Source of the DNA: PUMD01 sp964599275
GTDB taxonomy: Bacteria; Bacillota; Sulfobacillia; SLMV01
Reading direction: 5' to 3'
DNA: 33,061 nucleotides
NCBI GenBank assembly: GCA_964599275.1
Contig: CAZRFK010000012.1
Location: 1-33,061, forward strand
Shown: positions 30,851-33,061 of the stretch, piece after piece
Layout of the letters: the number at the start of each line of letters is the position of its first letter
How positions within the stretch are numbered: the stretch's first letter is position 1
The notes under the pieces: model-generated
Databases searched by the model: none
Told to the model about the DNA's origin: nothing
Seen by the model: the letters and a program-made list of their open reading frames with translations, nothing else
Made by a program: the position numbers and the translations under genes

Positions 30851-32737
30851 CTATATCTGTTGTGCCACCTCAGCAGCAGCTCTTACCGCCTCGTATATTT
30901 TGCCCGGAGTATGGGCATCGCCTATTACATGCACTTCCGCTGACAGTTCACTCATCGCGGTAAGCCTGTTACGAGAAGTTGAGCCAGCCGCCAGTACCAC
31001 AGTATCGGCATTTACTAAAAACTCCTCCGAACCTGTTCTGACAGAAACCCCCTCATCGACAACGGATTCTACACGCGTAGAGACAAGGACTTCCTCTACT
31101 GTCTCTGAAACAGCATCCAGAAGTGGTGTTCTGCACAGACCGGGCACATCAACCGCTATGTCATCCTGCATCTCCACAATCGTCACTTCTACGCCCTTTT
31201 CCCCTAAATACGCGGCAACTTCACTGCCGACCAGTCCGCCTCCCAGTACAACGGCTGACGGACCAACATAGGCATTCTCGCTGAAAACCTCTCGAGCCGT
31301 GACGACATTACTGCGCTGAATTCCCGGAATCTCTGGAACAATGGGGTCCGAACCAGTTGAGACAATCACCACAGATGGGTCAATATCTTTTATCAACTCA
31401 GAATCGACTTCCGTACCCAAAACAATATCAACCCCGAGCTTTCTCAGCTGTCCCACCCGGTAATCAACGACATTCTGTAATTCCCGCTTGTCTGGCCCCA
31501 GGGTCGCAATCCTGGCCTGACCTCCCAGAAGCAGCTCTTTCTCATACAGCACGACGTCATGTCCCCTGAGGGCGGCTATGCGAGCCGCTTCCAATCCGGC
31601 TGGACCGCCGCCAATAACCAGAACCTCTTTTGAGTCTTCTGACGGTTTCAGGGGGGTCTCTTTTTCGTATCCCACGAAGGGATTCTGGGTGCAGTAGGCA
31701 GGAGATTGCTGACAGTGCCCGCACCCTATACACAAGCGTACGTCATCCAGCCGTCCATCTCTGGCTTTTTCAGGCAGATCGGGGTCAGCTATGAGAGCTC
31801 TTCCCATTGCAATCAAGTCGGCATCTCCGGAGTTCAGTATCTGGGCAGCAACCTCAGGGGAACATATCCGCCCCACAGCGATCACAGGTACATCCACTAC
31901 ACTCTTTATCTGGCCGGCTGCATGGACATTGTATCCCTGCCGGGTACCCATGGGAGCAATGACGTGTTGACCTCCTGATATGTGCATACAATCAACCCCA
32001 GCATCCACCAATGCAGGTACCATCCGCTTGCTTTCCTCAATTGTGCGGCCCTGCTCGGCAGCTTCTTCCCCTTCCATGCGGAACAGAATGGGGAAATCAG
32101 GCCCCACAACTTCTCTGACTGCTTCAATAACCTCGATGGGAAATTTGAGATACCCCTCTAGGCTTCCACCGTACTGATCTGTGCGCTTATTGGTGGCGTC
32201 AGACATGAACTGGGCTAACAGATAGCCATGGGCACCATGGATCTCTACCGCATCGAACCCAGCTTTTTTGGCCCTCTGCGCCCCAGCTGCAAATGCTTCC
32301 ACGATAGCCTTTATTTCAGAAATTGAAAGGGCTCTGGACGCACCTTCAGAATCAGATTTTGGTGAAGGACCCACGGGGGTTTCCCCTGTAACCTCGGAAG
32401 ATGTTGTGATCCCTGCATGATGCAATTGAATGGCAGTCTTTCCACCTGCATCATGTATCGCTGAAGTCAGTCGCTTGAGATCTGGGATGAACTTGTCGTC
32501 ATAAATAGCCACCTGGTGATCCCGCGAACGACCCCGGGGGGTTACGGCCGTATACTCGATAATCTGCAGCCCAACACCTCCACGGGCGCGAGCCTGGTAG
32601 TAATCAATCAATCTATCTGTGACCTTGTGCTGTGAATCAGCATAGCTGGTGGCCATTGGGGGCATCACCAGACGATTGTCTAATTGTAATGAATTTATCG
32701 TTATAGGTTCAAAAATCGCTCCAAGTTCAGTACTCAC
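30851..32737 (-). CDS. NADH:flavin oxidoreductase / 2,4-dienoyl-CoA reductase-type iron-sulfur flavoprotein
   Basis: A 628-residue protein. The N-terminal old-yellow-enzyme barrel (about 1-330) binds FMN and has HGAHGYLLAQF (168-178, catalytic Tyr172) and ADLIAMGRALIADPD. The Cys cluster Cys336, Cys339, Cys342 and Cys349 (CIGCGHCQQSPAYC) binds a [4Fe-4S]; its loop is shorter than the usual C-x2-C-x3-C-x11/12-C. The C-terminal half is an FAD/NAD(P) domain with VIGGGPAGLEAA (374-385) and VVLGGGLVGSEVA (near residue 495). The family moves electrons from NAD(P)H via FAD and the cluster to FMN to reduce enoyl/enone substrates such as dienoyl-CoA or bile-acid or trimethylamine-type compounds. Start GTG (32737-32735) eight bases after AAGGAGG. 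Substrate not decided by the sequence. Confidence 0.93.
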   Translation of the reverse strand: MSTELGAIFEPITINSLQLDNRLVMPPMATSYADSQHKVTDRLIDYYQARARGGVGLQIIEYTAVTPRGRSRDHQVAIYDDKFIPDLKRLTSAIHDAGGKTAIQLHHAGITTSSEVTGETPVGPSPKSDSEGASRALSISEIKAIVEAFAAGAQRAKKAGFDAVEIHGAHGYLLAQFMSDATNKRTDQYGGSLEGYLKFPIEVIEAVREVVGPDFPILFRMEGEEAAEQGRTIEESKRMVPALVDAGVDCMHISGGQHVIAPMGTRQGYNVHAAGQIKSVVDVPVIAVGRICSPEVAAQILNSGDADLIAMGRALIADPDLPEKARDGRLDDVRLCIGCGHCQQSPAYCTQNPFVGYEKETPLKPSEDSKEVLVIGGGPAGLEAARIAALRGHDVVLYEKELLLGGQARIATLGPDKRELQNVVDYRVGQLRKLGVDIVLGTEVDSELIKDIDPSVVIVSTGSDPIVPEIPGIQRSNVVTAREVFSENAYVGPSAVVLGGGLVGSEVAAYLGEKGVEVTIVEMQDDIAVDVPGLCRTPLLDAVSETVEEVLVSTRVESVVDEGVSVRTGSEEFLVNADTVVLAAGSTSRNRLTAMSELSAEVHVIGDAHTPGKIYEAVRAAAEVAQQI

Positions 32738-32769
32738 AATTATGCCTCCTTAAATCAATCGACCAACTG

Positions 32770-32811
32770 GAGGCAGGAGTGCGGAATCAAGCAGTAATTG
32801 CCTCCTGCCTC
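32770..32811 (-). terminator. Hairpin downstream of the M24 aminopeptidase gene
   Basis: GAGGCAGGAG (32770-32779) and CTCCTGCCTC (32802-32811) are perfect 10-base arms. The T content after it on the minus strand is weak (CAGTTGGTCGATTGATTT). It separates the peptidase and flavoprotein genes. Confidence 0.6.
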
Positions 32812-32894
32812 AGTCAAACCTCATAAACCTGCACCGGAAACTGATGACACCAACAGAATTTCCAACAGTTCCTCATCCATCCCGCACAGGACAA

Positions 32895-33061
32895 TCAGAC
32901 TTCAATCAGGTTTCTCGTGATCGGAGTTATCCGCTCTGCTCCTTCATCACAAATGATAAAATCATCCTCGATGCGAACCCCGCCCCATCCCTTTATATAC
33001 ACACCGGGCTCAATCGTGGTAACATTTCCTACCTGCCATACTCCTTCTGAGTCTGTCCTGG
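32895..33061 (-). CDS. M24 family peptidase (Xaa-Pro aminopeptidase-like), C-terminus only
   Basis: The last 54 codons of a gene entering from beyond the right edge: VGNVTTIEPGVYIKGWGGVRIEDDFIICDEGAERITP, stop TGA at 32897-32895. TIEPGVY and GVRIEDD carry two Glu metal ligands of the pita-bread fold. The family removes N-terminal residues before Pro in the cytoplasm. The rest of the gene lies outside the window. Confidence 0.9.
   Translation of the reverse strand, partial: RTDSEGVWQVGNVTTIEPGVYIKGWGGVRIEDDFIICDEGAERITPITRNLIEV

Noticed and set aside
1..33061. CRISPR arrays, insertion sequences, prophage or defence islands
   Set aside because: No repeat-spacer pattern, transposase, integrase or recognisable defence gene was seen on either strand.

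Overview
The window looks like a chromosomal segment of an anaerobic, Gram-positive-type bacterium, probably Clostridia/Halanaerobiales-like. The evidence is indirect: strong AGGAGG-type ribosome binding sites, a 2,4-dienoyl-CoA-reductase-type flavoprotein, an EF2568-type class V aminotransferase, [4Fe-4S] proteins, a WalK/PhoR-like kinase, and acidic proteins with a DpsA-like ferritin that would suit a halophile. I cannot name the genus. Base composition is mid-range by eye. There is no rRNA, tRNA, CRISPR array, phage module or intact insertion sequence.

Layout. Positions 1-7.7 kb are housekeeping and catabolism: the N-terminal part of an AzgA-type purine permease (-), a small membrane protein (-), a DRG/Obg-like TGS GTPase (+) behind a long structured leader ending in a terminator, a threonine dehydratase-like PLP enzyme (-), an M81/MlrC metallohydrolase (+) and a prolyl-oligopeptidase-type hydrolase (-). 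From 7.9 to 11.0 kb a TetR repressor heads an ABC-2 exporter operon, with a promoter containing near-perfect TetR operators. From 11.2 to 14.15 kb lies a response regulator - histidine kinase pair followed by a small exported LTXXQ (Spy/CpxP-like) protein, a Cpx-like envelope-sensing module. A Dps-like protein follows, then a Mn/Zn/Fe ABC uptake operon (15.4-18.0 kb) preceded by three TTAG-N5/6-CTAA-like boxes, and a nitronate monooxygenase/FabK-like flavoprotein.

From 20.0 to 21.2 kb there is a row of decaying genes: a C-terminal moaA fragment, a MOSC-domain gene with frameshifts and a stop, and an unknown gene with an in-frame stop. This is probably a dying molybdenum-cofactor locus. Just beyond it (22.2-25.0 kb) four genes read in one direction: a CPKC thioredoxin-like protein, a Cys-rich DUF5714-like protein, an EF2568-type aminotransferase and a [4Fe-4S] protein. 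They form a plausible sulfur/selenium or Fe-S handling cassette whose function I cannot name. From 25.5 to 27.3 kb is adenine deaminase. About 2.5 kb of gene-poor DNA follows, with a subtilisin-like protease relic. The window ends with an SDR dehydrogenase, an old-yellow-enzyme/dienoyl-CoA-reductase-type flavoprotein and the C-terminus of an M24 aminopeptidase, all on the minus strand.

Most notable points: (1) the leader of the TGS GTPase shows three mutually exclusive pairings ending in an intrinsic terminator, the architecture of an attenuator or riboswitch; (2) the thioredoxin/DUF5714/aminotransferase/Fe-S cassette next to dead molybdopterin genes; (3) genes with no canonical in-frame start codon (response regulator, nitronate monooxygenase) and one with a T7 tract breaking its frame (Fe-S protein), which may be sequence errors or real biology; (4) a metal-binding lipoprotein whose first ligand His is replaced by Glu. 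All assignments come from reading motifs by eye; no search or folding program was run.
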